From: Microbacterium arborescens
Lineage (GTDB): Bacteria; Actinomycetota; Actinomycetes; Actinomycetales; Microbacteriaceae
Length of the DNA: 64,000 nucleotides
Assembly (NCBI GenBank): GCA_003339645.1
Contig: QNUV01000021.1
Coordinates: forward strand, 992,001 to 1,056,000
Direction: 5' to 3'
Shown: positions 50,872-60,262 of the stretch, piece by piece
Layout of the letters: each line of letters begins with the position of its first letter
How positions within the stretch are numbered: the stretch's first letter is position 1
The notes under the pieces: model-generated
Databases searched by the model: none
Seen by the model: only the letters and a program-made list of their open reading frames with translations
Told to the model about the DNA's origin: nothing
Translations under genes and position numbers: made by a program

Positions 50872-52185
50872 GTGATGGAGCCGGTGTGGAACAGAGCGAG
50901 GCGAGCGAGGCGCATCGTCGCGTCGGCGGCGGTGGCCGCGCTCGCCGTGACGCTGCTCGTGGGGTGCTCGGCGGACGGGCGGGAGACCATCCGCTTCACC
51001 TTCAGCAAGCGGGAGGCGCTGACGTTCATGCAGGACGTGGTCTCGCAGTACAACGCCTCGCAAGACCGCGTGCGCGTCGAGATGGACACGTCGGGAGTGG
51101 ATGTCGTCTCCGCGAGCTTCGTCCGGGGCAATCCTCCCGACATCATGCTGGCCAATTACAACTACGAGGTCGCCCGATTCGTCCAGCGGTGCGCGCTGAC
51201 GGATCTCGCCGGCACCGACGCCGCCGCGAGCACCCGCGAAGACCTGCAGCCGCTCATGGATCAGTACGGCACGTGCCCCGGACGCACGAGCGCCTTGCCC
51301 TACTCGGTCATGGCGTCGTCGGTCATCTACAACACCGCGATCTTCGAAGAACTCGACCTCGAGGTCCCGACCACGTGGAGCGAGCTCATCGCGGTGTGCG
51401 ACGCGCTACAGGCGGCCGGGGTCACCCCGTTCTACGCGACCTTCAAGGACGACTGGACCATCGGTCAGGGCTGGTACGACTACGCCGTGGGCGGCTCGGT
51501 CGACGTCCTCGACTTCTTCGACCGGCTCGCGACGGAGGGCGCCGATGTCGGTCCCGCGTCCTCCACGTCGTTCGAGAAGGACTTCACCGAGCCCGCAGAA
51601 CGGATGCTGCAGCTCGCCAGCGCCTACGTCAACCGCGACGCCGCGAGCCGGGGCTACGGCGACGGAAATCTCGCGTTCGCCCAGGGCGAGGCGGCGATGT
51701 ACCTGCAGGGCCCGTGGGCGTTCAGCGAGATCGCCAAGACCGCCCCCGACCTCGAGCTCGGCACGTTCCCGCTGCCGATGACCGACGACCCGAGCGATCG
51801 GGCGGTACGGGTGAACATGGACCTTGCGGCGATGATCCCCGAGGGGTCGCGTCATCAGGACGCCGCCCGTGACTTCCTCGAGTACCTGTTCCGCCCCGAG
51901 ATCATCGAGGCCTACAACGCCTCGCAGCTCGGCTTCAGCCCGACGACGGATGCCGCGCCGCCCGACGATCCCCGCATCGCGGGGATGCAGGAGTTCTACG
52001 ACGCCGGGCGCGTCTACCAGGGTCCCTCGGTGCTGGTGCCGAAGACCATCCCGGTGTTCGGATATGCGCAGGCGATGGTGTTCGGCGACAGCCCGGCATC
52101 CGTCCTCCGCACGATGGACACCGACTGGGCGCGACTGGCCTTCCGCCAGCCCGCGCTGACGAACGAGGCGGAGGGCGCGCGATGA
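50872..52185 (+). CDS. Sugar ABC transporter substrate-binding lipoprotein
   Basis: A 437-residue SBP_bac_1 lipoprotein (lipobox LVGC, Cys32). It starts at GTG 50872 or ATG 50875, both served by GGAGGA. The mature part includes NPPDIMLANYNYEVARFVQR and EAAMYLQGPWAFSEI. With the following two permeases and GH13 enzyme it likely takes up an alpha-glucoside. The next gene overlaps by four bases. Confidence 0.92.
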   Translation: MMEPVWNRARRARRIVASAAVAALAVTLLVGCSADGRETIRFTFSKREALTFMQDVVSQYNASQDRVRVEMDTSGVDVVSASFVRGNPPDIMLANYNYEVARFVQRCALTDLAGTDAAASTREDLQPLMDQYGTCPGRTSALPYSVMASSVIYNTAIFEELDLEVPTTWSELIAVCDALQAAGVTPFYATFKDDWTIGQGWYDYAVGGSVDVLDFFDRLATEGADVGPASSTSFEKDFTEPAERMLQLASAYVNRDAASRGYGDGNLAFAQGEAAMYLQGPWAFSEIAKTAPDLELGTFPLPMTDDPSDRAVRVNMDLAAMIPEGSRHQDAARDFLEYLFRPEIIEAYNASQLGFSPTTDAAPPDDPRIAGMQEFYDAGRVYQGPSVLVPKTIPVFGYAQAMVFGDSPASVLRTMDTDWARLAFRQPALTNEAEGAR

Positions 52186-53105
52186 CCGCGACGGCGAGTT
52201 CCACGACGACGATTCTCACCGGCGGTGACCGTCGCGCCCGCCGGAGCCACCGCCGGGTCGAGCCGATCTACTACCTGTTCCTGCTGCCCAGCCTGCTGCT
52301 GTTCACGCTCGCGATCACGGTGCCCGGTCTCATCGGCATCTTCTTCAGCTTCACCGACTCGATCGGCATCGGCGAATGGCGCTTCGTCGGGTTGACGAAC
52401 TACATCGCCCTCTTCAGCGACCCGGCGATCCTGCAGAGCTATCTGTTCACCGCCGGCTTCGCGGTTGCGACGGTCATCGTCGTGAACGTCATCGCGTTCC
52501 TGCTCGCCGTGGGTCTGACCGCCCGTATCCGCTTCAAGACGGGCCTGCGCACGATCTTCGTCATCCCGATGGTGATCTCGGGCATCATCATCGCCTACGT
52601 CTTCAACTTCCTCTTCTCGAACTCGCTTCCTGCCGCGGGCACGTCGCTCGGGCTTGCCTGGCTCGAGACGAGCCTGCTGGCTAACCCCGACCTCGCGTGG
52701 GTCGCGATCGTGATCGTGACGGCATGGCAGGCGATCCCCGGCACGCTCCTGATCTACATCGCCGGGCTGCTGTCGGTTCCCGGCGATGTCTACGAGGCGG
52801 CAGACCTCGACGGGGCAACGAAGACGCAGCAACTGCTGCGCATCACGGTGCCGCTCGTCGCGGGATATGTCGTCATCAACGTCATCCTCGGATTCAAGGG
52901 CTTCCTCAACGCCTACGACATCATCGTGGGCCTGACCAACGGCGGGCCCGGAACGGCGACCCGCAGTGTCGCGATGACGATCATCGCGGGCTTCAACGGC
53001 GGCGACTACGCCTACCAGATGGCTAACGCGACGATCTTCTTCATCGTCGCCGTGCTCATCTCGCTGCTCCAGCTCTCGCTCACGCGCGGAAGGAACTCGT
53101 TCTGA
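52182..53105 (+). CDS. Sugar ABC transporter permease (MalF/UgpA type)
   Basis: A 307-residue CUT1 permease with six helices and the EAA loop EAADLDGATKTQQLLRITVP. Its TGA shares a base with the next ATG (TGATG), coupling the two channel subunits. Confidence 0.93.
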   Translation: MTATASSTTTILTGGDRRARRSHRRVEPIYYLFLLPSLLLFTLAITVPGLIGIFFSFTDSIGIGEWRFVGLTNYIALFSDPAILQSYLFTAGFAVATVIVVNVIAFLLAVGLTARIRFKTGLRTIFVIPMVISGIIIAYVFNFLFSNSLPAAGTSLGLAWLETSLLANPDLAWVAIVIVTAWQAIPGTLLIYIAGLLSVPGDVYEAADLDGATKTQQLLRITVPLVAGYVVINVILGFKGFLNAYDIIVGLTNGGPGTATRSVAMTIIAGFNGGDYAYQMANATIFFIVAVLISLLQLSLTRGRNSF

Positions 53106-54028
53106 TGTCCACCTCTCAGCCCGCGCTCGTTTTCGAGCAGGCGGATGCCGTCACCGTCGACGCCCGCCGTCGTGCCCGTCCATCCCGCACGTCACGCGCC
53201 GGGAAGGGCGAGCGGGTCAATTGGTCGGCGACGGTCATCCTGATCCTCTGCGCCGTCACGGTGCTGCTGCCGCTGTACGTCACCATCTCGATGGCGTTCA
53301 AGACGACCGGTCAGGCCGTCGACGGCAACGCGTTCTCGCTGCCGGCGCCCTTCAGCATCGACGGGTTCGTGCAGGCGTGGAACCTGACGCGATTCCCGGT
53401 CGGGGCGGCGATCTCGTTCTTCGTCACCGCCGGCACCGTCGTCGCGACCATCATCCTCGCCGCTTTCGCGTCGTACGCGATCGTCCGCAACTGGGACCGT
53501 CGGCTGTTCCGCTACTCGTTCTTCTACCTGCTGGCGGCGATGTTCATTCCGTTCCCCGTGGTGGCGCTGCCGCAGATCCAGCTGACCGGCCGACTCGGCC
53601 TCGACAATCCGGTCGGCGTCGTGCTCCTGGCGACGATGTTCCAGCTCAGCTTCAGTGTGCTGCTGTTCACCGCGTTCCTGCGCTCGATCCCCATCGAGCT
53701 CGAGGAGAGTGCGCGCATCGACGGCGCGTCGACGTGGCAGACCTTCTGGAAGCTGATCTTCCCGCTGCTCGCGCCCATGAGTGCGACGGTCGGGATCTTC
53801 GCCTTCCTCTACGCCTGGAACGACTTCATGCTGCCGTCGCTGATCATCTCGGACCCCGCCATGCAGACCCTGCCGGTGCGACAGAACCTGTTCCAGACCC
53901 AGTTCAGCAACAACTACAACGTCTCCTTCGCCTCGTACCTCATGGCGATGGCGCCCGCGATCCTGGCATACCTGTTCACGCAGCGCTGGGTCATGGAGGG
54001 CGTCACCCAGGGTGCGGTCAAGGGCTGA
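53105..54028 (+). CDS. Sugar ABC transporter permease (MalG/UgpE type)
   Basis: A 307-residue CUT1 permease with a 40-residue basic N-terminal extension and the EAA loop ESARIDGASTWQTFWKLIFP. As in the other CUT1 cluster here, there is no dedicated ATPase. Confidence 0.93.
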   Translation: MSTSQPALVFEQADAVTVDARRRARPSRTSRAGKGERVNWSATVILILCAVTVLLPLYVTISMAFKTTGQAVDGNAFSLPAPFSIDGFVQAWNLTRFPVGAAISFFVTAGTVVATIILAAFASYAIVRNWDRRLFRYSFFYLLAAMFIPFPVVALPQIQLTGRLGLDNPVGVVLLATMFQLSFSVLLFTAFLRSIPIELEESARIDGASTWQTFWKLIFPLLAPMSATVGIFAFLYAWNDFMLPSLIISDPAMQTLPVRQNLFQTQFSNNYNVSFASYLMAMAPAILAYLFTQRWVMEGVTQGAVKG

Positions 54029-54059
54029 CCACGCGAACCCCATGAAAGGACGCTTCTCC

Positions 54060-55748
54060 GTGACAACCTCGCTCGACCTCGCTGCCGACGCCGACACCAC
54101 CCTCGGTGATGAGACCGCCCCGTGGTGGCGGCAGGGGGTGGTCTATCAGATCTATCCCCGGAGCTTCTCCGACGCCAACGGCGACGGGCTGGGCGACCTC
54201 CCGGGCATCACGGCGCGCGTCGACTACCTGGCGGAGCTCGGAGTGGATGCCGTGTGGCTCAGCCCGTTCTATCCCTCCGAGCTCGCCGACGGCGGCTACG
54301 ACGTGGCGGACTATCGCAACGTCGACCCGCGGCTCGGGACCCTCGACGACTTCGACGCGATGCTCGCGGCACTGCACCGGCGCGGCATCCATGTGGTCGT
54401 CGACATCGTGCCCAATCACACCTCGGACCAGCACGTCTGGTTCCAGGAAGCGCTCGCCGCGGGCCGGGGGTCCGCAGCCCGTGAGCGCTACATCTTCCGC
54501 GAGGGCACGGGACCGGAGGGCGCCGAGCCGCCGACGGACTGGCTGTCGGTGTTCGGGGGATCGGCGTGGGAACGCGTCGCGGACGGGCAGTGGTACCTGC
54601 ACAACTTCGCCCGCGAACAGCCCGATCTGAACTGGGACCACCCCGAGGTGCGAGCCGACTTCGTCGAGACGCTCCGGTTCTGGTCGGATCGCGGTGTCGA
54701 CGGGTTCCGCATCGACGTGGCGCACATGCTCACGAAGGACCTCACCGAACCGCTTCCCTCGCGGGCCGAGCTCGACCGCATCCCGCGCGACGGCAATCAT
54801 CCGCTGATCGACCGGGATGACGTCCACGAGGTGTACGCCGAGTGGCGTGCGGTCTTCGACTCTTACGACCCGCCCCGCACCGCGGTCGCGGAGGCATGGG
54901 TCGACCCGACCCGCATCCACCTGTACGCGCGCCCGGAGAGCCTCGGCCAGGCCTTCAACTTCGACCTGCTCGAAGCCGACTTCGACGCCGCGGCCTTCCG
55001 CCGGATCATCACGGACAACCTCGCTCTCGCCCGTCAGTCGGGTTCGTCGAGCACCTGGGTGCTCTCGAACCACGACGTCGTCCGGCACGCGACGAGGTAC
55101 GGGCTGAAGACGCCGACGGCGGAGACGAGCATGCCCTCGCGGCACGGCGGGCAGTGGCTCATCGACGGCGGCGACGAGGTGGGCCTGGACCGCGATCGCG
55201 GGTTGCGCCGCGCGACGGCCGCCACGATGTTCATCCTCGGCCTGCCGGGATCGACCTACATCTACCAGGGTGAGGAACTCGCGCTGCACGAGGTCGCCGA
55301 CATCGCGGCATCCGATCGCCAGGACCCGACCTTCTTCCGCACCGGGGGTGCGGAGATCGGACGCGACGGATGTCGTGTCCCGTTGCCCTGGTCGGCGGAA
55401 GAGCCCGCGTTCGGGTTCGGCGACGGGGGCTCGCACCTCCCGCAGCCGGCGTGGTTCGCCGAGCATGCGGTCGCGACTCTCGACGGCGCGCCGGCGTCGA
55501 CGCTGAACCTCTACCGCGAGGCATTGCGGCTGCGGCGTCTCTTCCAGACCGGCGAGGATCTGCGATGGATCGACACCGATCGCGACGACGTCCTGCACTT
55601 CGTCCGCCCGAATGGCTGGCAGGTGGTGACCGTCTTCGGCGAAGAACCCTACGCGCTGCCCGAGGGCGAGGTCGCACTGTCGACCCGCCCGGTCGTGGAG
55701 GGGGCGCTGCCGGGCGAGGCGACTGCCTGGCTCACCCCGGCGCGCTGA
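54060..55748 (+). CDS. GH13 alpha-glucosidase (oligo-1,6-/alpha-glucosidase type)
   Basis: A 562-residue alpha-amylase-superfamily enzyme. Nucleophile Asp219 in GFRIDVAHM, acid/base Glu278 in AVAEAW and Asp339 in SNHDVV are present, and VVYQIYPRSFSDANGDGLGDL is typical of intracellular alpha-glucosidases. The GTG start is supported by AAAGGA. It should cleave the sugar imported by the preceding transporter. Its last 100 bases overlap the convergent acetamidase-like gene. Confidence 0.92.
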   Translation: MTTSLDLAADADTTLGDETAPWWRQGVVYQIYPRSFSDANGDGLGDLPGITARVDYLAELGVDAVWLSPFYPSELADGGYDVADYRNVDPRLGTLDDFDAMLAALHRRGIHVVVDIVPNHTSDQHVWFQEALAAGRGSAARERYIFREGTGPEGAEPPTDWLSVFGGSAWERVADGQWYLHNFAREQPDLNWDHPEVRADFVETLRFWSDRGVDGFRIDVAHMLTKDLTEPLPSRAELDRIPRDGNHPLIDRDDVHEVYAEWRAVFDSYDPPRTAVAEAWVDPTRIHLYARPESLGQAFNFDLLEADFDAAAFRRIITDNLALARQSGSSSTWVLSNHDVVRHATRYGLKTPTAETSMPSRHGGQWLIDGGDEVGLDRDRGLRRATAATMFILGLPGSTYIYQGEELALHEVADIAASDRQDPTFFRTGGAEIGRDGCRVPLPWSAEEPAFGFGDGGSHLPQPAWFAEHAVATLDGAPASTLNLYREALRLRRLFQTGEDLRWIDTDRDDVLHFVRPNGWQVVTVFGEEPYALPEGEVALSTRPVVEGALPGEATAWLTPAR

Positions 55749-56824
55749 GGCACCCGCCCGAAGTCCGACTCGCGGATGCGGGCGTGGATGCCGCAGACGA
55801 TGTCCACGACCTGTGAGATATCGAAGTCGGTCGCCGCGCTCAAGTAGGCGTAAGCGAGGTGCTCGTCCATGCCCCACCGGGCGGTGATGACGTCGAGCGC
55901 CGCGCGTACGCACTTGCGCATCGCCTCGTCCAGGTCGGGGTCGAGCCCCATGGGCACGAGGAACTCGTCGGTGCGGGCGAGTGGGCCGGTGAGCTCACCG
56001 AACTCCGCGAGGGCCTCGGTGCGCGCGACGACCTCGAATCGCAGCGTCGCCCGCAGCGAGGCCTCCAGAGCGGTGAGCGCGACTTCGCCGTCGCCCTGCG
56101 CGAAGTGCGGGTCGCCGACGTAGGCGAGGGCGCCGGGAACCTGCACCGGAAGGTAGAGCGCCGCCCCCTCGGTCAGCAGCTTCACATCGAGGTTGCCGCC
56201 GTGGTCGCCGGGTGGCACCGAATGGGGACGCTCGTCTCCGGCGACGGCCACGCCCATCGTTCCGAGGAACGGCGCGAGCGGGAACTCGACGATCCGGCGG
56301 CCGTCGTCGGTCAGCGGCATCGTGCCGACGAGGCCGCCCGGGCGTTCTTCGACCGGGGTGAAGACGCTGACGGGATGCGGGCCGCGCGGGAGCACGCCGA
56401 CCAGCGCACCTTTGCCGTGCCGGTTGGAGATGACGCCATAGGGCACGCGCGGGACGAGGCGCTCGACGGTGATTTTCAGCAGGTCGCCGGGCTGGGCACC
56501 CTCGACGTGGATCGGTCCCGTGACGACGTGCGGTCCGTCGTGAGCAGGGTCGCGCGAGAGCGACGCGGCGATCGCGACCGCGTCGTCGAGGACAGCCTCC
56601 GGGGCGACGCCGTGACGCCCGAAGTAGGCGCGGGGATCCTTGCCCTGATCCTCGAGGATTCCCTCGTGGCTGACGGTGTCGATCGTGACGGTCATGCCCG
56701 AGGCGATCGTGAGCACCGGCGCGTCGGCGGCGCACGGCAGCCGCCCCCACAGCACGGTGTCGGGACCGGCGGGGAGGTAGTGGTCGCCGGGGAGATCGCC
56801 CTCGCCGGGCTGCAGCACGCTCAC
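55649..56824 (-). CDS. Acetamidase/formamidase-family protein
   Basis: A 391-residue FmdA/AmdA-like amidohydrolase (hydrolyses formamide or small amides). Segments include VVTGPIHVEGAQPGDLLKI, ISNRHGKGALVG, HGGNLDVKLLTEGAALYLPV and DPHFAQGDGEVA. The GTG overlaps the stop of the DUF1275 gene (GTGA). The last 30 or so residues overlap the GH13 gene's end and look non-conserved. Probably controlled by the GntR regulator. Confidence 0.85.
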   Translation of the reverse strand: MSVLQPGEGDLPGDHYLPAGPDTVLWGRLPCAADAPVLTIASGMTVTIDTVSHEGILEDQGKDPRAYFGRHGVAPEAVLDDAVAIAASLSRDPAHDGPHVVTGPIHVEGAQPGDLLKITVERLVPRVPYGVISNRHGKGALVGVLPRGPHPVSVFTPVEERPGGLVGTMPLTDDGRRIVEFPLAPFLGTMGVAVAGDERPHSVPPGDHGGNLDVKLLTEGAALYLPVQVPGALAYVGDPHFAQGDGEVALTALEASLRATLRFEVVARTEALAEFGELTGPLARTDEFLVPMGLDPDLDEAMRKCVRAALDVITARWGMDEHLAYAYLSAATDFDISQVVDIVCGIHARIRESDFGRVPQRAGVSQAVASPGSAPSTTGRVDSATSPSGSA

Positions 56825-57555
56825 GCGACGACCGCTTCTCGTCGCGCCGGCGTGAACAGCCGGAGATGCCCGAGCACGACGACGGCGAGCGTGAGCAGTG
56901 CAGCCAGGAGGAGCGGGACCCCCGGGGTGAGGGGCAGCAGGACGGTTCCGACCAGTGCGCCCAGGAAGAGGACGAGGATGGCGGCGACGCGGCGGTTCCA
57001 GATCCCGCGCAGGCCGTCGTCGACGAACGATTCGCTCGCGAGGGACGTGAGGGTCGAGGTGACCACCACTGTCGTCATGTCGGTGACGGCGAGGCTGCGG
57101 GCGACGGCCGCCTGCGCGCCCATCGCGGCGGCGGTGAGCGTGGATGCCGTGAGGACGACCGGCTCGGAGCCGACGGCTCCGGGGATCAGGAACGTCACGC
57201 CCAGACCCGCGAGAACGATCGCCCCCGCGGCCAGCAGGCCCGTCACCGCGCCACCCCATTCCTTGCGTCGTCTCCGCAGGAACAGCCCCGCCGCGAAGGC
57301 GGCGGCGGTGAACGCCGCCAGAGCGATCGCCGGACCGAGAACCGGGAGGTCGTCGCCGCCGGCGACCGCCATGCCGAGGATGACGATGTTTCCGGTCATG
57401 TTGCCCACGAAGACGCGGTCGAGGGCGAGATAGCCGACCGCGTCGACCACGCCCGTCACGAAGGTCAGAAGCATGAGCGCGATGAGGGCGGTCCGGCGTT
57501 GTGCCGGCGCCACGTCGCGACGCGCGAGGCGTGAGGTCGAGGGATTGCGTCGCAC
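56821..57555 (-). CDS. DUF1275 (YoaK-like) membrane protein
   Basis: A 244-residue protein with about six helices; the segments VTGVVDAVGYLAL and VFVGNMTGNIVILGMAV are the DUF1275 hallmark. Function unknown; transport is likely. The GTG has GGAAGG seven bases upstream. It is coupled to the acetamidase-like gene. Confidence 0.85.
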   Translation of the reverse strand: MRRNPSTSRLARRDVAPAQRRTALIALMLLTFVTGVVDAVGYLALDRVFVGNMTGNIVILGMAVAGGDDLPVLGPAIALAAFTAAAFAAGLFLRRRRKEWGGAVTGLLAAGAIVLAGLGVTFLIPGAVGSEPVVLTASTLTAAAMGAQAAVARSLAVTDMTTVVVTSTLTSLASESFVDDGLRGIWNRRVAAILVLFLGALVGTVLLPLTPGVPLLLAALLTLAVVVLGHLRLFTPARREAVVA

Positions 57556-57622
57556 GTTCGGCCTTCCGTAGCGGCCCGGGGCGGGCCGGTTCGAGATGAC
57601 AGTAGCGGATGCCGAGCAGATT

Positions 57623-57631
57623 GGTCCTACC
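57623..57631. promoter_or_regulatory. Candidate GntR site 1
   Basis: TTGGTCCTACCGG contains GGTCCTACC and lies upstream of the DUF1275-acetamidase genes. The same nine bases occur upstream of the symporter gene. FadR-type GntR proteins bind TGGTnnnACCA-like palindromes. Confidence 0.55.
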
Positions 57632-57643
57632 GGAGGGCAGAGC

Positions 57644-58378
57644 TCACGCGCCGTCGGCGGCATCCGCTCCGGACGATCCGGCCGATTCGATCAGCTGCCG
57701 GATCTCGGCCAGGTGGATGCGCATGGCGTACTCGGCGGCGTCGGGATCACCCGCGGCGAGGGCCGCGAGGATGCGCGCGTGGCCGTCGTGCGACAGGCGT
57801 CGCCCGTCGGCATCGAGGTGGGAGTACAGGCGGGCTGCGACCGTCCATGACGCCGTGAGCTCGCCGAGGGCCGCCAGCAGCGGGTTGCCGGTGGCCTGTG
57901 CGACGGCGGTGTGGAACGCGATGTCGAGGGCCGCCGATCCTTCGGCGTCGTTCTCGCCGCCGGACTCGAGCAGCTCGCGGAGAGCCTCGAGCTGGCCCCG
58001 GTCGACGCGGGCAGCGGCGAGGCGGACGAGCTGGGGCTCGATGACGGCCCGGAACTCGGCCGCGTTGCGGAACTCGGCCGAGACCTCGTTCATGCGTGCG
58101 GCCAGCGTCGCCGAGAGCGGAACCCTCCGGGCGATGCGGTTCGCGCTGCCCTGCCGACGCTCGATCAGCCCGAGTCCGGCGAGGCGGGTCAGGGCCTCGC
58201 GGAGAGCGTTGCGCGAGACGCCGAGGGTCTGCGCGAGCACACGCTCGGGCGGCAGCGGCGCACCCGGGCTGAGCTCGCCGGTCACGATGAGGCGCTCGAG
58301 GTGTCGCGAGATGTCGTCGGCGATCAGCGCGTGCGTGCGGGGGAGGGGGCCGAGGCTCGCTCCGGCGGGGTCGGTCAC
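57644..58378 (-). CDS. GntR/FadR-family (FCD) regulator
   Basis: A 244-residue regulator with an N-terminal winged HTH (LPPERVLAQTLGVSRNALREALTRL) and a C-terminal FCD effector domain with metal-ligand candidates in the helices (DIAFHTAV, HDGHARI, MRIHLAEI). GTG start. It lies between the amidase genes and the symporter gene and probably controls both through the shared sites. Confidence 0.88.
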   Translation of the reverse strand: MTDPAGASLGPLPRTHALIADDISRHLERLIVTGELSPGAPLPPERVLAQTLGVSRNALREALTRLAGLGLIERRQGSANRIARRVPLSATLAARMNEVSAEFRNAAEFRAVIEPQLVRLAAARVDRGQLEALRELLESGGENDAEGSAALDIAFHTAVAQATGNPLLAALGELTASWTVAARLYSHLDADGRRLSHDGHARILAALAAGDPDAAEYAMRIHLAEIRQLIESAGSSGADAADGA

Positions 58379-58468
58379 AGCGGATCCTCCTCATCTGGCG
58401 GGCCGGCTCAGTCTGTCACGCTCGCCGCCTCGTCATCCGACGTTCCGATCATGTAAACGGGTCGTTAC

Positions 58469-58477
58469 GGTCCTACC
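58469..58477. promoter_or_regulatory. Candidate GntR site 2
   Basis: ACGGTCCTACCAATT shares GGTCCTACC with site 1; one is the near-complement of the other, giving the consensus CGGTnnnACCAA. It lies in the divergent gap before the symporter, next to GTAAACGGGTCGTTAC, which has GTAA/TTAC symmetry. Confidence 0.55.
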
Positions 58478-58561
58478 AATTCTCCGCGTCGACGATCGGC
58501 GCCGACCTAGCGTCGATGTCACCGCCGTCCGGCGGGAAGGCTTCGAGAGGGACGGACGACC

Positions 58562-59809
58562 GTGAAGAGAGCATTGAAGAGCCCTGCGTTGCAGATCGGA
58601 CTCGCGGCACTGCTGGGTATCGCGTTCGGGCTCGTGCTGGGCGACGCGGCGGCGGCGATCGCGTTCGTCGGTGACATCTTCATCCGCCTCATCCAGATGT
58701 CGATCGTGCCGCTGGTGATGTCGTCGATCATCTTCGCGATCGGCTCTCTCCGCGGATCGGGCATGGGCCGCCTCGCGACGCGGACCTTCGCGTGGATGCT
58801 CGTCTTCGCGGCGGTGGCCGCCGTGGTGGCCTGGATCATCGGCTCGGTCCTGCAGCCGGGGTCGGGAGTCGATTTCTCCGGAGCGGTCGATCCGTCCCTC
58901 GAGGATGCCGCCGGCGAGGCGCTGGGCTGGCAGGACACGATCGTCGGTTTCGTCTCGACGAACATCTTCGACGCCATGTCCGGCGCCGCGATGGTCCCGA
59001 TCATCGTCTTCTCGCTGCTGTTCGGCGCCGCGCTGAACGTCTACGTGACGGCCAGCGGCAACCGGCTCGTGCTCGACTTCTTCGATCAGATCCAGCAGGT
59101 GGTCCTGACGATGATCCGTTTCGTGATGCTGATCGCGCCGATCGGCGTCTTCTGCCTCCTCGCCGACCTCGCCGGTACGGTCGGATTCGGGGTCGTGATC
59201 GGCGGGCTCGGCTATCTGGGCTCGACCCTCCTCGGCGTGCTCGTCCTGCTCATCCTCTTCGTCGCCGTGGTGTGGGCGCGGACGCGCGTCAACATCGCCT
59301 TGCTGCCGGCCAAACTCGCTCAGCAGACGCTGATCGCCGTGACCACGACGAGCTCGGCGGTGACGTACCCGACCGTGCTCAAGACGGCGATCGAGAAGAT
59401 CGGCGTCGACCGCACCGTGGCCAACTTCACCCTCTCGGTGGGGCTGACGATGGGGTCGTACGGCGCCGTGCTCAACTATGTGATCGTCGTGATGTTCCTC
59501 GCCCAGTCCGGCGGCGTCCACCTCGACGCGGGCACCCTCCTGCTCGGGATGGGGCTGGCGATTCTTCTCAACATGGGCACGATCACGGTACCGGGCGGGT
59601 TCCCCGTCGTCGCTACCTTCCTCGCCACCTCGCTCGGGCTGCCGTTCGAGGGAGTCGGACTCCTCATCGCGGTCGACTGGTTCGCGGGCGTGCTGCGCAC
59701 CTTCCTCAACGTCAACGGCGACACGTTCGTCGCCATGCTGGTGGCAGACGACCGGAAGGAGCTCGATCGCGACGTCTACGAGGGGAGGGTGCGGGCCCTG
59801 GCCGTCTGA
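58562..59809 (+). CDS. Dicarboxylate/amino acid:cation symporter (DAACS family)
   Basis: A 415-residue transporter related to GltP/DctA. Eight helices plus two hairpins; HP1 motif TTSSAVTYPTVL and the TM7/HP2 region NMGTITVPGGFPVVATFLA are present, though the usual NMDGT reads NMGTI. Expected substrates are acidic amino acids or C4-dicarboxylates. GTG start. Divergent from GntR. Confidence 0.9.
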   Translation: MKRALKSPALQIGLAALLGIAFGLVLGDAAAAIAFVGDIFIRLIQMSIVPLVMSSIIFAIGSLRGSGMGRLATRTFAWMLVFAAVAAVVAWIIGSVLQPGSGVDFSGAVDPSLEDAAGEALGWQDTIVGFVSTNIFDAMSGAAMVPIIVFSLLFGAALNVYVTASGNRLVLDFFDQIQQVVLTMIRFVMLIAPIGVFCLLADLAGTVGFGVVIGGLGYLGSTLLGVLVLLILFVAVVWARTRVNIALLPAKLAQQTLIAVTTTSSAVTYPTVLKTAIEKIGVDRTVANFTLSVGLTMGSYGAVLNYVIVVMFLAQSGGVHLDAGTLLLGMGLAILLNMGTITVPGGFPVVATFLATSLGLPFEGVGLLIAVDWFAGVLRTFLNVNGDTFVAMLVADDRKELDRDVYEGRVRALAV

Positions 59810-59847
59810 GCCCGGGCCGCCCGAGCCCTGGCGGAAGCGCCTGGCCA

Positions 59848-59860
59848 GCGATATCATCGC
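59848..59860. promoter_or_regulatory. Candidate ArsR operator overlapping a -10 element
   Basis: GCGATATCATCGC is a 5-3-5 inverted repeat directly before the ArsR gene. Its core TATCAT (59852-59857) fits a -10 box seven bases before the GTG, suggesting a leaderless transcript that the metal sensor shuts off by binding here. Confidence 0.5.
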
Positions 59861-59863
59861 CGT

Positions 59864-60262
59864 GTGACGATGAATCCCGAGGCCTCCCCGCGGGTGGCGA
59901 CGCAGCTCGACGAGCGGGCCACCGAGATCTACGCGCACCTGTTCCAGGCGCTCGCCGATCCGACCCGCCTCGCGGTGCTGCAGCACCTGTCGTACGGCGA
60001 GCACCGCGTTCGCGACCTCGTCGAGCACGTCGGCCTCGCTCAGTCGACCGTCAGCAAGCACGTCGCCTTCCTGCTCGAGTGCGGGCTCGTGACCCTCCGT
60101 CCCGAGGGGCGCTCATCCTGGTACGCGCTGGCCGAGCCCGACGCGACGGCGGGGCTCGTCGACGCCGCCGAGGCTCTGCTGCGCGTGACCGGCACCCGCG
60201 CCACGCTGTGCGCCCACCTCCGCCGGCCGCGGCCGGTGACCGACGTCGCGGTGGCCGGCTGA
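59864..60262 (+). CDS. ArsR/SmtB-family metalloregulator
   Basis: A 132-residue winged-HTH regulator (DPTRLAVLQHL and HVGLAQSTVSKHVAFLLECGLV). Cys at CGLV and in LCAHL are possible metal ligands, as in CmtR-like sensors. It starts at GTG 59864 (or ATG 59870) and shares its stop with the CDF start (TGATG), so it controls the efflux pump. Confidence 0.9.
   Translation: MTMNPEASPRVATQLDERATEIYAHLFQALADPTRLAVLQHLSYGEHRVRDLVEHVGLAQSTVSKHVAFLLECGLVTLRPEGRSSWYALAEPDATAGLVDAAEALLRVTGTRATLCAHLRRPRPVTDVAVAG

Noticed and set aside
58433-60061. A long minus-strand frame opposite the symporter, rich in Asp, Glu, Arg and His
   Set aside because: The composition is that of an antisense reading of hydrophobic helices; the symporter motifs are on the plus strand.
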